Assembly (NCBI RefSeq): GCF_036013645.1
Contig: NZ_CP107870.1
Coordinates: 1 to 64,000 of the forward strand
DNA from: Streptomyces sp. NBC_00490
GTDB lineage: Bacteria > Actinomycetota > Actinomycetes > Streptomycetales > Streptomycetaceae
Length of the DNA: 64,000 bases
Direction: 5' to 3'
The translations under genes were made by a program, and so were the position numbers. Position 1 is the stretch's first letter. The number at the start of each line of letters is the position of its first letter. The notes under the pieces were generated by a model. That model was not told where the DNA came from. It saw only the letters and a program-made list of their open reading frames with translations, and made no database searches. Below are positions 9,196 through 17,565 of the stretch, piece after piece.

Positions 9196-9615
9196 TCAGC
9201 TGCCGCCCAGCGTGCAGCCGCCGCGGGTACAGACCACCCAGGCCAGCAATTCGTTGTATGCGCCTAGCATCTTGATGGTGACCTGCTGGACGCCGCCCGA
9301 GATCGGGATCCGCAGCGGTCCGCTGAGGGTCGCGTTCTCATCCTCGTCCACCCATGCACTGCAGAGGGGGTAGCCCGTCGACATGCTGCCGTTCATCCCC
9401 TGGGCGCAGAGCTGGCGGGGGGTGCTTGCGGCGTGGAGGACGCCGGACACGCTGGCGGTGTATCCGTCGGTGAAGTTGATCGTTCCGGTGGCGGTGCTGT
9501 TGCCGTAGGAAAAGCCGAAGGGCATGGGCACGGGGGCGGCTTGCGCCGGCGCGGCGAAACCAATGGACGCCATCAAGGCCACCACCATCACCATCACCAT
9601 CAAGAGCTTGCGCAT
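9196..9615 (-). CDS. Small secreted protein, unknown
   Basis: A 139-residue protein with a Sec signal peptide: MRKLLMVMVMVVALMASIGF, then a likely cleavage after APAQA. The mature part contains four cysteines (LCAQG, LCSAW, VCTRGGC), consistent with two disulfides, and many Thr/Ser/Gly residues in beta-like spacing. The ATG at 9613-9615 is preceded by GAGGAGAGGAAG, a strong ribosome site, so the longer open frame upstream is not used. The family was not recognised. The opposite strand of the signal peptide reads as a run of CAC/CAT codons and should not be taken for a His tag. Confidence 0.75.
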   Translation of the reverse strand: MRKLLMVMVMVVALMASIGFAAPAQAAPVPMPFGFSYGNSTATGTINFTDGYTASVSGVLHAASTPRQLCAQGMNGSMSTGYPLCSAWVDEDENATLSGPLRIPISGGVQQVTIKMLGAYNELLAWVVCTRGGCTLGGS

Positions 9616-9830
9616 GGCTCTTCCTCTCCTCGGACGAACACGGGCGCCCGGACAACCGGGTGGAACACCCGGTTGTCCGTCGGACGAAGCCAATCAGCAG
9701 CCCACAGACCCTGCCAGAGCGTGAAGCAGCCACGCGTTCAACAAAAGACCGAAATCCTCTACTCGCCCTTAAACAACCGGAATCGGCCGCAGGTGGGACT
9801 ACGAACGTTCAAGAGCTGGTCCGGGGCGAG

Positions 9831-9952
9831 AACGGCGCCCAATCTCCCGAGGCGCACCCCACCCGCCCCCACCCTTCCCCTTCCTTCCTCGTCTCGTGTC
9901 GGGGGCGTGGGGGTGTGCAGAGGGGGATGTCGGGCTGCAGGCCACGCCTGCA
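9831..9952 (+). repeat. Dispersed noncoding repeat, copy 2 (short)
   Basis: This is a third, more diverged copy of the element at 6391 and 11996. It shares GGCGCACCC, the pyrimidine tract and GAGGGGGATGTCGGGCTGCA. The similarity stops just before the left end of the IS5-type element near 9968, so the insertion may have cut the repeat short. Confidence 0.7.
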
Positions 9953-9967
9953 CGCTCCGCTACTAAC

Positions 9968-10979
9968 GACGTGGTGAGCGATTGAGGTCGGGGCGTGCTG
10001 GCCTGGCGGGTTGACTGATGAGCGGTCACCGCATGGCGGAGCGGTCGGAGACCAGGCTAGCGATTGCCAGATGGGTCTCGTCGTAGTACTCGCGGTGGCC
10101 GATGTATCGCTGGAGGGGCCGCCACTGCTTGTGTTCGGCGTTGGCGTGCTCGACGCAGATCCGCTCAGAGGATTGGGCATGGCGGGCCTCTTCCCAAGCG
10201 GCCGTCTCCTGGGCCGGCGTATCCGTCTCCGGTTTCTTCGGCGGCGCCTGGACCTGGTCGGGAAATTCCTTGGCCAGTCCGCGGTATCCGGCATCGACCT
10301 TGGCCCTGACCTTGGGATATTTCTCGAACAGGTCGCAGATGCCTTCGGTTTTCAACGCTGTCTGGTCATGCATGCGGCCGGGCCGGACCGCTCCGGTCCA
10401 CAGCGTGCTTCCGCTCTCGTCGGTAATCACGGTGGCCTTCTTGGTGTTCTGCCTGCGCTTGCCCGAGACGAAGGCGCGGCGACCGGGCTTGTTCACCTTG
10501 GGGCGCGGACCTGGACCTCGGTGCCATCGATCCGAAGCTCAACACCCTCGGCGGCGTACGCGAAGACGTCCGCCAGAGTGCGCAGCCGCAGCTCGGGCCT
10601 CCCAGGAACGGCGAAGCCGCGAGCTGCCAGCAAGGGGCGGATCTCGTGGACGGCACGGGTGACCGTGGAGCGGTCCACGCCGTAGAACGCCGCCAGGGCG
10701 GCGTGCGGGAGTTGGAAGCGCAGGATCACCAGGGTGGCGATCACCCGATCGGCGAACACCAACTCGTGGTTCGGTCCGGCGCCGGGCGCGCGCAGACGCT
10801 CGTGGCCTCGGCGTTCGTGGAGCCGCCCTGCTTCGGAGGCCATCCCGGGGTTGGCCAACTCGCTGATCAGTGCGCCGAGCCGACGCCGGGACAGACCGGT
10901 ACAGACATGATGGGACAGGGCCGTGCGGGCCAGGGCTTGCGTCACACCAACACCCAACCCGCGCGGCCCTTACCACGTC
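9968..10979 (-). mobile_element. IS5-family insertion sequence (tentative ends)
   Basis: The unit encloses the two-frame transposase at 10026-10957. Candidate terminal inverted repeats are GACGTGGTGAGCG at 9968-9980 and its imperfect complement ending CCTTACCACGTC at 10968-10979. The resulting length of about 1.0 kb fits the family. No clear target duplication is visible, so the exact boundaries are uncertain. Confidence 0.55.
10026..10957 (-). CDS. IS5-type transposase in two overlapping frames
   Basis: The upstream frame (10957-10493) carries an N-terminal helix-turn-helix (FYGVDRSTVTRAVHEI) and the first catalytic region (LRIDGTEVQVRAP). The downstream frame (10496-10026) carries the rest of the DDE nuclease fold, including VITDESGSTLWTG, DAGYRGL and ERICVEHANAEHKQW. 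The frames meet at a GTGA overlap right after a CCCCAAGG run. A -1 slip there would join VQVRAPK to VNKPGRRAF in the order expected for one protein. Whether this is programmed frameshifting or a disabling mutation cannot be decided from sequence alone. The N-terminal start is uncertain (TTG 10957 or GTG near 10945). Confidence 0.75.
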
Positions 10980-11028
10980 ACGTCCCACTCCTGTCGGCTT
11001 GCGCGGAAGGGGTCGATACTGTGATCGC

Positions 11029-11487
11029 ATGACGTCTGACTCCGCCTCACCACCCGCGAACCTCGCCTTGATGCCCAGTGCGGAGTTCGCCTTCCCTGGC
11101 CCACTGCGCGACCAACTCGTCGCAGCGATCCTCGACGGTTCCAAGACCTCTACGACAGGGCTCGTCGTCGACTACGAGCATGAGGGAGAGTCCCTTCCGG
11201 AAGTCGGGAGCCGTTCGGTGGTCATCGACTCGGACGACCGTCCGGTCGCGGTCATTGAGGTGACCGACGTGCGCGTCGTCCCTCTGGCACAGGTGGACCT
11301 CGCCCACGTGGTGGACGAGGGGGAGGGGGACACCAGCGTGGCCGAATGGCGGGCGGGCCACGAGCGGTTCTGGCACAGCGAAGAGATGCGTGCGGCGTTG
11401 GAGGACCCCGAGTTCACCGTGGACGACGCGACGCTGGCGGTTCTGGAACGCTTCCGTCTCATCACCGACCTTCGCCTCGCCGATTGA
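11029..11487 (+). CDS. ASCH-domain protein
   Basis: A 152-residue protein resembling ASCH (PUA-like) domain proteins. It has GSKTSTTGLVVDYEHEGE near residue 35, the segment VAVIEVTDVRVVPL, and a C-terminal part with EWRAGHERFW. ASCH domains bind RNA or modified nucleotides, and some cleave RNA or deaminate N4-acetylcytidine; the substrate here is unknown. ATG 11029 is used, with a GGAAGGGG stretch about 16 bases upstream. It converges with the small gene at 11654-11821 across a hairpin terminator. Confidence 0.75.
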   Translation: MTSDSASPPANLALMPSAEFAFPGPLRDQLVAAILDGSKTSTTGLVVDYEHEGESLPEVGSRSVVIDSDDRPVAVIEVTDVRVVPLAQVDLAHVVDEGEGDTSVAEWRAGHERFWHSEEMRAALEDPEFTVDDATLAVLERFRLITDLRLAD

Positions 11488-11601
11488 CCATTCTCCTATC
11501 GCTCACTACGTCGTAAGAGCCGGTTTCCCGCAGGTCAGGACGGCCTTAGGTGGGGAAGGGGTGCGGACGCCGCGGACGCCGACCGCGTCGGGATAGCTCT
11601 A

Positions 11602-11632
11602 GAGGCCACCCTCGCGCGGGGAGGGTGGCCTC
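11602..11632. terminator. Bidirectional terminator
   Basis: A perfect 12-bp stem, GAGGCCACCCTC and its complement, encloses a 7-nt loop and is followed by TTCCT. It lies between the convergent ASCH gene and the small minus-strand gene and could serve both. Confidence 0.8.
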
Positions 11633-11653
11633 TTCCTGATGTGAGACCAGGAG

Positions 11654-11821
11654 CTACTTGCCGCCAGTCAACGCCTTCAGGACGAGCGGAGCCGCCTTCT
11701 TGGCCCCCTTCGCCACTAGGACGGCCACCCCTCGCGCAGCCTTGTTGGCGAGGTTGCCGTTCTGGTGGCCGTTGACCGTCTGTCCCATGACGTCACCGAT
11801 GTACCCGTTGGGATCACCCAC
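11654..11821 (-). CDS. Small 55-residue protein
   Basis: A short open frame from GTG 11821 to TAG 11654. It reads VGDPNGYIGDVMGQTVNGHQ and then a Lys/Ala/Leu-rich C-terminal half (KGAKKAAPLVLKAL) ending in TGGK. A good ribosome site, GAGAGGGG, lies 8 bases upstream of the GTG, and the downstream terminator at 11602-11632 sits close to the stop. The C-terminal half could form a cationic amphipathic helix. No family was recognised. Being under 60 codons it is easy to miss. Confidence 0.6.
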   Translation of the reverse strand: MGDPNGYIGDVMGQTVNGHQNGNLANKAARGVAVLVAKGAKKAAPLVLKALTGGK

Positions 11822-11995
11822 GACTTACCCCTCTCAGGTGGAAACCTGCCTCCAGATAATGCTGTGGCTGCACGCCGATTAGCCGGTCGGTACGGGGGCG
11901 TATCGGAGTGCTCAAGGGCGGGCGGAAGCCCGTGGCCGCGCGCAAGTGGAACGGCGCCCATCGCAGCGCGAGCGCACGAGCTGCCAAGGGAGGTG

Positions 11996-12250
11996 CGGCG
12001 CCCGATCCCCCGAGGCGCACCCTCACCCGTCCCCGCCCTTCCCTTTCCCTTCCTTCTTGTCTCGTCGGGGGCGTGGGGGTGTGCAGAGGGGGATGTCGGG
12101 CTGCAGACCACGCCTGGACAGGGGTGGTGAGCTGCGGATACACCGTCAGACCCGGTAACGGCGCAGACAGTTGTCGGCGGGGTTGTGGGCGGGGTGGGTG
12201 GTACGGGTTGTGGGCGTGGTCTGGGGCGGGGTTATCGCATCGTGATGCTG
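11996..12250 (+). repeat. Dispersed noncoding repeat, copy 3
   Basis: This copy nearly matches 6391-6553 over its first 160 bp. It then shares CAGTTGTCGGCGGGGTTGTG-like sequence and GGGGCGGGGTTATCGCATCG with the downstream part of copy 1. It lies just upstream of the replication-relaxation gene. As with copy 1, a large gene follows in the same direction, suggesting a leader or regulatory role. Confidence 0.8.
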
Positions 12251-12355
12251 GTCGGGCCTTGGTGGTCGGGGTTTCGGTACGGGGTGGCTGGTGGCGTGGA
12301 GGTGCGAGCGGTGCCGGGAAGGCGGCACCGCGGCATGGACGCGGAGGGCGCGCTG

Positions 12356-13252
12356 ATGCGGGATGTGGATGCGGGCGGTGGCGACCGGTTGGCTTTGGCG
12401 GTGTTGGCGCAGTACCGGATGGCGACGACCGAGCAGATGCACCTGTTGATCGCGCCGGATGTGCGGATCGAGCAGACCCGGCGCCGGCTGGCCAAGCTGC
12501 GGGCTGAGGGCCTGGTCGACCGGATCACGTTGCCGCAGGCGGGTCGGACGCGGGTGTGGTTCGCCACCCACTACGGCGCCGATGTGGCCGCTGAGTGGCC
12601 GGAGCTGCGGGAGTGGCAGCCCGCGAAGTTGGGTGCGGACCGTACCGCGGCCCGGCTGCGGGTCGGGCACGCGCTGACCGTCACCGAGACCGGATTGGCG
12701 TTCGTCCAGGACGCCCGTCGCCACGGAGATGTGTGCCCGCCGTTGGACTGGATCCCCGAGGTCTACCACTCCCTCGGCAGCGCCGAAGCCGTCATCCCCG
12801 ACGCGCTGCTGTACTACCGGCGCAGCCTGCGCGACGGCGAAGGCTGGTCGCTGCTGCGGGCGTTCGTGGAGGTCGACCGGGCCACCATGGGCCCTGAGCG
12901 CCTGGCCGCGAAACTCCTCGCCTACGAACGGCTGTACCGGTACGTACCGGTGACCGTCGGCCGGCCTCGAGGAGCCGCGTACCAGGTGCCGTCGGAAGAC
13001 TGGCGGCGACGGTATCCGATCTTCCCGCGGCTGCTGTTCGTCCTGGACGGCACCGGACCCACCGGCGTCACCAACCGCGTCAACACCCTGCGCTCCGGCG
13101 CGGAGCTCACCAAAGCCGACTTCCTGGCCACCGTACCCATCCTGGTCGCCCCCCTCACCGACATCCTCCACGACGGACCCTCCGCACCCATCTGGCGACC
13201 CGTCACCACCCCCGCGGAACAGGTCACCTGGACGTACCGGCGGGGTGACTGA
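12356..13252 (+). CDS. Replication-relaxation family protein
   Basis: About 298 residues. The N-terminus is a winged helix-turn-helix (LAVLAQYRMATTEQMHLLI, then RRRLAKLRAEGLVDRITL), followed by VWFATHYGADVAAEW and a central PDALLYYRR-LLRAFVEVDRATMG core with D and E residues as in the Replic_Relax family. Those proteins occur on actinobacterial plasmids and integrative elements and are linked to replication or transfer-strand relaxation. I chose ATG 12356 because GGAGGG sits 7 bases upstream; ATG 12335 and a much longer frame from 12185 are alternatives. The longer extension overlaps the dispersed repeat and looks noncoding. Confidence 0.75.
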   Translation: MRDVDAGGGDRLALAVLAQYRMATTEQMHLLIAPDVRIEQTRRRLAKLRAEGLVDRITLPQAGRTRVWFATHYGADVAAEWPELREWQPAKLGADRTAARLRVGHALTVTETGLAFVQDARRHGDVCPPLDWIPEVYHSLGSAEAVIPDALLYYRRSLRDGEGWSLLRAFVEVDRATMGPERLAAKLLAYERLYRYVPVTVGRPRGAAYQVPSEDWRRRYPIFPRLLFVLDGTGPTGVTNRVNTLRSGAELTKADFLATVPILVAPLTDILHDGPSAPIWRPVTTPAEQVTWTYRRGD

Positions 13253-13674
13253 CCACCCCACCCACCGCCCCTTCCTTGCCGTCATCCCGGCGAGTGACAA
13301 GGAGCCGAAGGAGCCGCCGCTGAGGCCACGTCACCGCTACGGTGCGGAGCAGGAGCCGAGGCAGCCATCCCGCGGAACCGCTGCCCCGTGCCACCCCAAC
13401 GCCGCGCGGAGGGTCATCAATATCCGCGGTACAGAACGGCCCCTGCCGACGACAGTTGGTGGGGGCCGTCCCGTGCATCGAAGGCTTCAGCTGACGCGAC
13501 GGGGTCCGCGGCTGTGGGCCCCGTCGCGTCAGCAGCCGAAGAGGAGCAGCGTGGGTTCGGTGTGGTCAGGAGGTGAGGACCGGGGGCGTACCACGGCTCC
13601 CACCACCCCGACCATAGGCCAGACCACGACTCCTGCGACCCCGACCACAGGCCAGACCATGCAGGTCAGCGGCC

Positions 13675-14057
13675 TGCGCAATCACCGCGACCGAAACGCT
13701 GCGCAACCGGCACGCCTCAGGACCGGCCGCCCGTCACCCGCCTCCGGCCTGACCTCCACCACCCCGACCACGACCGTGCTCCACCCCGACCGAAACCCCG
13801 ACCACAGACCAGACCATGCAGGTCAGCGCCCTGCGCAATCGCCGCGACCGAAAGGCTGCGCAACCGGCCGGGCCAATGCGCAGCGACCCAAGCCAGCCAC
13901 CACTGCGCAGCCTGCCCACCACCCCCATCGTCACCCCGGCTGCGCAATGGGCCGGGACAGTCTGCGCAGTGGTCGCAGCCGCGGCTGCGCAGCCGTCACA
14001 GCCGATGCGCAGCCGCCGCGGTGTCGATTGCGCAGGTCCGGCCCGGCCGATTGCGCA
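13675..14057. repeat. Cluster of twelve TGCGCA palindromes
   Basis: The palindrome TGCGCA begins at 13675, 13700, 13832, 13857, 13877, 13904, 13941, 13963, 13986, 14006, 14029 and 14052, usually as TGCGCAA or TGCGCAG. Two of the pairs sit in a repeated unit of about 55 bp (near 13655-13710 and 13813-13868) that also contains ACCATGCAGGTCAGCG. The surrounding 13253-14371 has no convincing gene; the long open frame across it has low-complexity Pro/Arg/Thr composition. The array lies downstream of the replication-relaxation gene, so an origin-like or centromere-like role is possible. Confidence 0.75.
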
Positions 14058-14371
14058 GCCGGATGTGAGGCAGCTGCCCGGGCCGGGAGCATGCCGCACC
14101 GCCCTCCCCCGCGTCTGACGCAGTGCGCGGGCAAGAAGACGCTGGTCACCGCCGGTGTCGGGTTTTCGCCTGCTGGCTGTGAGCTGCGGATTCCCGGGCA
14201 CGCCGGCCTTCGTCACCTCGAAGGGACGGCCGCCGCTGTGCGGTCAGTCCAGGATGCCGAGGTCGGTGTCGGGGCGGCAGTGCGGGCACGGGTCCACGCC
14301 GTCCGTGAGCGCCCGTACCGCCTGCTCGCGCGCGGTGCCTTTGGCCCCGACCAAGCCGTGAAGCCGACCTC

Positions 14372-15025
14372 CTAGTGCCGGTGCCACACCAGCGTGTAGC
14401 GCCAAAACAGTCGTCGGTGCAGCCGTGCACCGGGTAGCGCCTGGCGGGCGTCGCGAACGACGTCTGCAAAGGTCATGGTCGCCGGTCGGGTCGGGGCGGT
14501 CATTGAGGCTGGTCGCGGGGCCTTGCGGCCCTTGTTCTTGATCCAGGCCATGGCGACGTTCGCCGGAATGGCCACGGCGTCGATCAGGTAATCGCTGCGA
14601 CGCGGGTGATAGACGCCGACGACGACCAGGGTTCCGCCGGACGCCAGGTGATGGCGGAAGCAGGTGAGGGCGTCGCTGAATGGCATGTGGTGGATGGTGG
14701 CGACACAGGTGATGACGTCGTAGGGGCCAGGCGGCACCTCCTTCAATGCGTCTCCGACAGTGAAGGTCACCGGGGCGGCGGGGTCTGTAAGCCCCCGCGC
14801 GCGATCGACGATCGTGGGATCGACGTCGATACCGTGCACTGCTGCGGCCCGTGAGGCCAGGAGTCTGGCGAGGTCACCGCTGCCTGATCCGACGTCCAGG
14901 GCCCTGTTGAAACGTCTGGGGAGCTGGCGCAGCATCCACCGGTGGTAGTGGGCGTTATGGTCCCAGGGGTGGGTGGCATGGAACTGCTCAAGTGCTCGCA
15001 GGATGCGACGCAGCAATGTCGTCAT
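14372..15025 (-). CDS. Class I SAM-dependent methyltransferase
   Basis: A 217-residue Rossmann-fold methyltransferase. Motif I is LDVGSGSGDLARLLA (near residue 43), the acidic ribose-binding residues follow in VHGIDVDPTIVDRAR, motif II is FTVGDALKEVPPGPYDVITC and a post-motif GGTLVVVGVYHP is present. The N-terminal DHNAHYHRWMLRQLP segment is typical of small-molecule methyltransferases of the methyltransf_11/25 type. The substrate is unknown. It sits alone inside the TGCGCA-palindrome zone, splitting the array into two parts. Confidence 0.8.
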   Translation of the reverse strand: MTTLLRRILRALEQFHATHPWDHNAHYHRWMLRQLPRRFNRALDVGSGSGDLARLLASRAAAVHGIDVDPTIVDRARGLTDPAAPVTFTVGDALKEVPPGPYDVITCVATIHHMPFSDALTCFRHHLASGGTLVVVGVYHPRRSDYLIDAVAIPANVAMAWIKNKGRKAPRPASMTAPTRPATMTFADVVRDARQALPGARLHRRLFWRYTLVWHRH

Positions 15026-15280
15026 GGCGTGAGTCCATCAGCCCTTCGGTCGCCCGCGAAGCACCACCCGTTGCCGCAGGCCCCAAGGCGACCACCAGCA
15101 CGGTACGCCCGGCCGGCAGCTCGCCTGCCTGCCCTCCCAGCGGGGCAACCGGACGTCCGGAGCCGCATGGTCTCGGTACCTCACGTGTTGGTCCACAGAC
15201 CGACACGGCCGCCCCTCGCCTAGCGCACCTGTCGCGGAGGCCCGACCACGACCGTCTCACCCCCGACCAGGAACCCGACC

Positions 15281-15509
15281 ACGCAGGTCAACGCCTGCGC
15301 AGCCGAGCGGAAGGCTGCGCAATCGGCCGGCCTCGACCTGCACGCAGGGCCCGACCACGACGTGTTCCACCCCGACCGAAACCCCGACCGCAGGCCCGAC
15401 CGCAGGACAGACCACGACTCCTGCGACCCAGACCACAGAGCAGACCATGCAGGTCAGCGCCCTGCACAGTCGATGCGCTATAGCTGCGCAACCGACCGGC
15501 CATTGCGCA
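15281..15509. repeat. Second TGCGCA-palindrome block
   Basis: Four more TGCGCA sites (15296, 15316, 15485, 15504) occur with the same accompanying unit as at 13.7-13.9 kb: CAGGTCA, a C-rich spacer, CTGCGCA, GAAGGCTGCGCAA and CGACCGAAACCCCGACC. The block lies in the gene-poor gap 15026-15595. It looks like an outlying part of the 13.7-14.1 kb array, separated from it by the methyltransferase gene. Confidence 0.65.
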
Positions 15510-15595
15510 CTATGAACCGCCCCGGGTTCGGTAGAGATCTCAGGGTGTGGTTGTTTGCCGGGGGACGAACCGTTCGGCCCCCGGCGCTTCCTGCG

Positions 15596-15848
15596 TTACT
15601 TCTTCGGCTGGCTCTGCTGGCGCCGCAGCTTACGGATGCGGTCCTGCTCTGCGAACAGTCGCCGGTTCTCCTCCACCAACGAGGACCACTTCGGCTTGGC
15701 CGCCCGTTCCTGCGGCTTCGCCGCCCGGCACTCCGCCGTGACGCCTGCGCCTTCTTCTCACAGTCCGGGTGCACCGGCTTGGTCCCTGCTCCCGGCTCAC
15801 CCACACCTTGCCCTCGATCGGATCGGCGCACATCGCGCACACGGCCAT
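15596..15848 (-). pseudogene. Frameshifted small zinc-ribbon-like protein
   Basis: Three fragments in three frames line up as one protein of about 80 residues. They are MAVCAMCADPIEGKVWVSRE from ATG 15848, then GTKPVHPDCEKKAQA, then KPKWSSLVEENRRLFAEQD and a basic tail ending in PKK at the TAA (15596-15598). The CxxC followed by HPDC suggests a small metal-binding domain, and the C-terminus would be a basic helix. Two frameshifts separate the parts, so the gene is broken or the sequence has errors here. No family name could be assigned. Confidence 0.5.
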
Positions 15849-16129
15849 GCCCCGTCGCTGCGGGGCCGTCGTCGTCTTCCGTGCCGCCGTCGCCGCCCGG
15901 GTCTCCGTCGATCCGTCGGCCTAGGTCACGTCACCGGCGACGCCGGCGACACGGTGTAGGAGCGCAGGTCGACCGGAGTCGCCCGGTGCTGCTGCCCTTT
16001 CCTGCCCCCGCGCACGGGGATTTTGCTGGTCATGAGCGGAAGCGTAGAGCGCTGGGCACCCGGTCTGGAGCAGGGGACGACATGCTGGTGGGCGGGGCCG
16101 GTTGGTCCTGCTCACCGGCATGAGAAAGC

Positions 16130-16795
16130 TCAGCGAAGCTGTGGAGGCTTCCGGGGCGGTGGAACAGCCGGAAGAATCTCCCACAACGGACGCCTGCCCC
16201 GGGCCCACTGCTCCAGCACCCGCCGGTCGACCAGGTGCAGGCGCTGCTGCCGGGCGAAGTCGCGGGCAGGCCCGGAGATCCTCCCGTTGGTCACCATCAC
16301 GACTACGTCGCCGCCGTGCACCGGCCGACCGGTGCCGTTGAGTGTCTGCAGCTCCGGAGTCCCGACAGCCGAGCCGTCCAGCCCCCTCCTGCGGTGTTTG
16401 CACTGGATCACCCACAGCCGCCCGAGCGGATCGTGTCCCTTCACATCGGCACCGAGGTCGCCCCGGCCACCACAACGCAGCGCGTCGCGGGAACCGTCCC
16501 GAGCCAGCAGGTCACGTACGGCGTTTTCGAAGGCGCTGTGGTGCATGGCATCCAGCTGGCCGAGCGAGTAGGTCAGACCCTCGACCCGCAGCTGCGCGGA
16601 CCGCATCTGGTCAAACTGCCGGTAGATCCAGCCCGCGAGGGCGAGAAGCGCCAGCAGGCCGAGTAGGACCAGGAGCCACCAGTGCGCCCACACCCACTGT
16701 CCGACCTTGACCAGCACCAACCCGACAACCACGAGCCCGCCTAAGGCGATGAGCAGATCGTCGTCGCTCTTGCGCCGCCGCCGACGAGGACTCAC
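16130..16795 (-). CDS. Membrane-anchored Mrr-type restriction nuclease
   Basis: A 221-residue protein. After a basic N-terminus (SPRRRRRKSDDD) two hydrophobic helices lie near residues 14-32 and 38-58. The C-terminal domain has the restriction-endonuclease-like Mrr_cat pattern: ENAVRDLLARDG, then GGRGDLGADVKG as the D-x-D region and WVIQCKHRR as the (Q/E)xK motif, followed by MVTNGRISGPARDFA. Mrr proteins cut DNA, often modified DNA. The two anchoring helices would place this one at the membrane, possibly to meet incoming DNA; that is inference. No partner methylase is next to it. Confidence 0.75.
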   Translation of the reverse strand: MSPRRRRRKSDDDLLIALGGLVVVGLVLVKVGQWVWAHWWLLVLLGLLALLALAGWIYRQFDQMRSAQLRVEGLTYSLGQLDAMHHSAFENAVRDLLARDGSRDALRCGGRGDLGADVKGHDPLGRLWVIQCKHRRRGLDGSAVGTPELQTLNGTGRPVHGGDVVVMVTNGRISGPARDFARQQRLHLVDRRVLEQWARGRRPLWEILPAVPPPRKPPQLR

Positions 16796-17118
16796 CGCAA
16801 GTCCTCCGCCGCCACGGTGGACAGCGCCCCGCGCACATCCCGGCCTGTGTGATCGACGTCTTCGTATCCCCTGTTCCCGAGCACGTTTCCCCCTCGTCTA
16901 CAGCTCCCCGCCCCCTTCATGACAGCACCCGGCACTGACAGTCGGCCCGCCGTCGGGATCACCCGTCTGAAAATCGCTGGCTGCTGCCCAACGGCTGCGC
17001 ACAGTCGAGGAGTTGGCCACCCTGGATTGTCAGTGCCGGTGGTTACCGTCGAATGTTGCGCCGAGGAATACCCGGCCCCGCCTGGGGGGCATTGCCCCCT
17101 TTCACCCCGAGGACCGCC
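16796..17118. other. Gap upstream of small membrane gene
   Basis: About 320 bp separate the Mrr gene from the plus-strand small protein. The two are divergent, so promoters for both are expected here, but no clear promoter hexamers or operators stood out. Confidence 0.35.
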
Positions 17119-17488
17119 CGTGACCTACGTACGCCCCCACCACCGCCGCGACGGTACCTACGTCAAAGGCCACAACCGCCGCACCCGACCGCGCACCGCA
17201 CAGCCCCGTACGGCACCCCGACGCGCCACCCAACGGCCCCGCCCGGCCCCCGCGGGACCAACGACCTACATACGGCCCCACTACCGCCGCGACGGCACCC
17301 GCGTGCGCGGGCATCACCGGTCCATCAGCCCGCGCACCATCGCCGTGGCAGCAGGCACCGGGGGCGGAGGACTGCTGCTGCTCCTGTTGCTGCTGGCCTT
17401 GGTCGGCGGACCGGGAACCAACAGCAAAGCCCCGGCCGGCACCACGCCGTCGCAGTCGGCATCGGTCCCGGCCACGCACCATCGGTAG
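17119..17488 (+). CDS. Small membrane protein with duplicated DGT-VxGH motif
   Basis: A protein of about 122 residues from GTG 17119. It contains two copies of a short basic motif, YVRPHHRRDGTYVKGHNRR and YIRPHYRRDGTRVRGHHR, separated by a Pro/Arg/Thr-rich stretch. One transmembrane helix rich in Leu and Gly and a Ser/Thr/Pro tail follow. The RRDGT-V-x-GH motif is common in short actinobacterial proteins but has no known function. The nearby gene at 18134-18421 carries the same motif plus a helix. The start is uncertain; an ATG at 16919 is in frame but would add a poor-looking leader. Confidence 0.6.
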
Positions 17489-17565
17489 GACTCGCCCTGC
17501 ACAGAGAGCAGCCATAGCCAGGACGGCGGGCAGCACACCGCCCGGGGACCTGTGCTGTTTGCAGG

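Noticed and set aside
9570..9605. CAT/CAC run resembling a hexahistidine tag
   Set aside because: It is the complement of the Met-Val-rich signal peptide of the minus-strand secreted protein.
13245..14375. 376-codon plus-strand open frame over the palindrome array
   Set aside because: It is built of Thr-Pro-Arg-Asp repeats arising from the DNA repeats, with no domain and no ribosome site.
17119..17488. Extension of the small membrane gene to ATG 16919
   Set aside because: The added 66 residues lack a ribosome site and look noncoding; the GTG at 17119 directly precedes the conserved motif.
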